Assembly: GCA_002282555.1 (NCBI GenBank)
Contig: NCJR01000127.1
Coordinates: 1 to 7,708 of the forward strand
DNA: 7,708 bases
Source of the DNA: Rhodobacterales bacterium 34-62-10
Lineage (GTDB): Bacteria > Pseudomonadota > Alphaproteobacteria > Rhodobacterales > Rhodobacteraceae
Reading direction: 5' to 3'
A model generated the notes under the pieces. It made no database searches and was not told the origin of the DNA. It saw nothing but the letters and a program-made list of their open reading frames with translations. Both the position numbers and the translations under genes were made by a program. The number at the start of each line of letters is the position of its first letter. The stretch's first letter is position 1. Below are positions 7,572 to 7,708 of this stretch, one piece after another.

Positions 7572-7708
7572 ATGACCGATCACGTGACAACCCATCAAGC
7601 CGCCGAAGACGCCCGGAATGAGAGCATCAAGATCTGGCTCAACGGCAAGGTCGTCCCCAAGGCGCAAGCCGTGGTCAGCGTCTATGACAGCGGCTTCATG
7701 CTGGGCGA
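7572..7708 (+). CDS. Class IV aminotransferase (branched-chain or D-amino acid aminotransferase-like), N-terminal part; runs off the window
   Basis: Only the first 45 codons are present. After a polar leader of about 18 residues the sequence reads IKIWLNGKVVPKAQAVVSVYDSGFMLG, the usual opening of PLP fold type IV aminotransferases (xxWLNGxxVPxxxAxVSVxDxGFxxGD). This family includes branched-chain amino acid aminotransferase, D-amino acid transaminase and aminodeoxychorismate lyase. The catalytic lysine and the substrate-selecting loops lie beyond the right edge, so the specific reaction cannot be named. The ATG at 7572 follows a strong AGGAGGGG. The leader before the conserved domain is somewhat longer than in E. 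coli IlvE. The gene diverges from msrA across a 148-base spacer. Confidence 0.87.
   Translation, partial: MTDHVTTHQAAEDARNESIKIWLNGKVVPKAQAVVSVYDSGFMLG

Noticed and set aside
1..7708. CRISPR array, tRNA/rRNA gene, phage or defence system
   Set aside because: No regularly spaced direct repeats, no cloverleaf or rRNA-like sequence, and no integrase, transposase or defence-type protein motifs were seen on either strand.

Overview
The window looks like ordinary chromosome from a GC-rich alphaproteobacterium, most likely Rhodobacteraceae (Roseobacter group). The grounds are the hrcA-grpE pair, the wording of the proteins (for example the HrcA tail [20 protein letters not shown]), the malic enzyme-phosphotransacetylase fusion and the general codon style. 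The family assignment is from recall of protein families and was not tested by search.

Layout from left to right. Positions 2-199 hold the 3' end of hrcA, the heat-shock repressor. It is followed after 9 bases by grpE (209-772), the DnaK nucleotide-exchange factor; together they form a chaperone operon. Next is a gene-free gap of about 136 bases (773-908) holding a nested, imperfect palindrome of about 100 bases that resembles a dispersed intergenic repeat, then a separate GC-rich hairpin over the mutS stop. mutS (mismatch repair) fills 909-3554 on the minus strand, converging on grpE. A 129-base divergent spacer separates it from maeB (3684-5939), a full-length malic enzyme with a C-terminal phosphotransacetylase-like domain.

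The second half is less tidy. Just after maeB, at 5959, a PfkB/ribokinase-family sugar kinase begins. It is broken by a frameshift near 6283-6287 and cut off just after its catalytic GAGD motif. At that cut (about 6690) the sequence passes directly into a piece of about 33 codons that reads like the middle of a DUF2784 protein (WGALVEFTHWICPLT). That piece stops abruptly at about 6790 and abuts the 3' end of a minus-strand msrA (6737-7423), an exported methionine sulfoxide reductase whose last 15 or so codons are antisense to the DUF2784 remnant. Three genes are therefore damaged or altered within about 500 bases. Two nearby deletions in an ancestral kinase / DUF2784 / msrA arrangement would explain this; an assembly or sequencing fault is the alternative.

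The right edge (7572 onward) is the start of a class IV (PLP fold type IV) aminotransferase, divergent from msrA. Its Shine-Dalgarno can pair with a CCTCC just upstream.

No RNA gene, CRISPR array, complete mobile element or clearly new system was found. The most notable items are the three-gene scar, the nested palindrome and the possibly masked ribosome binding site.
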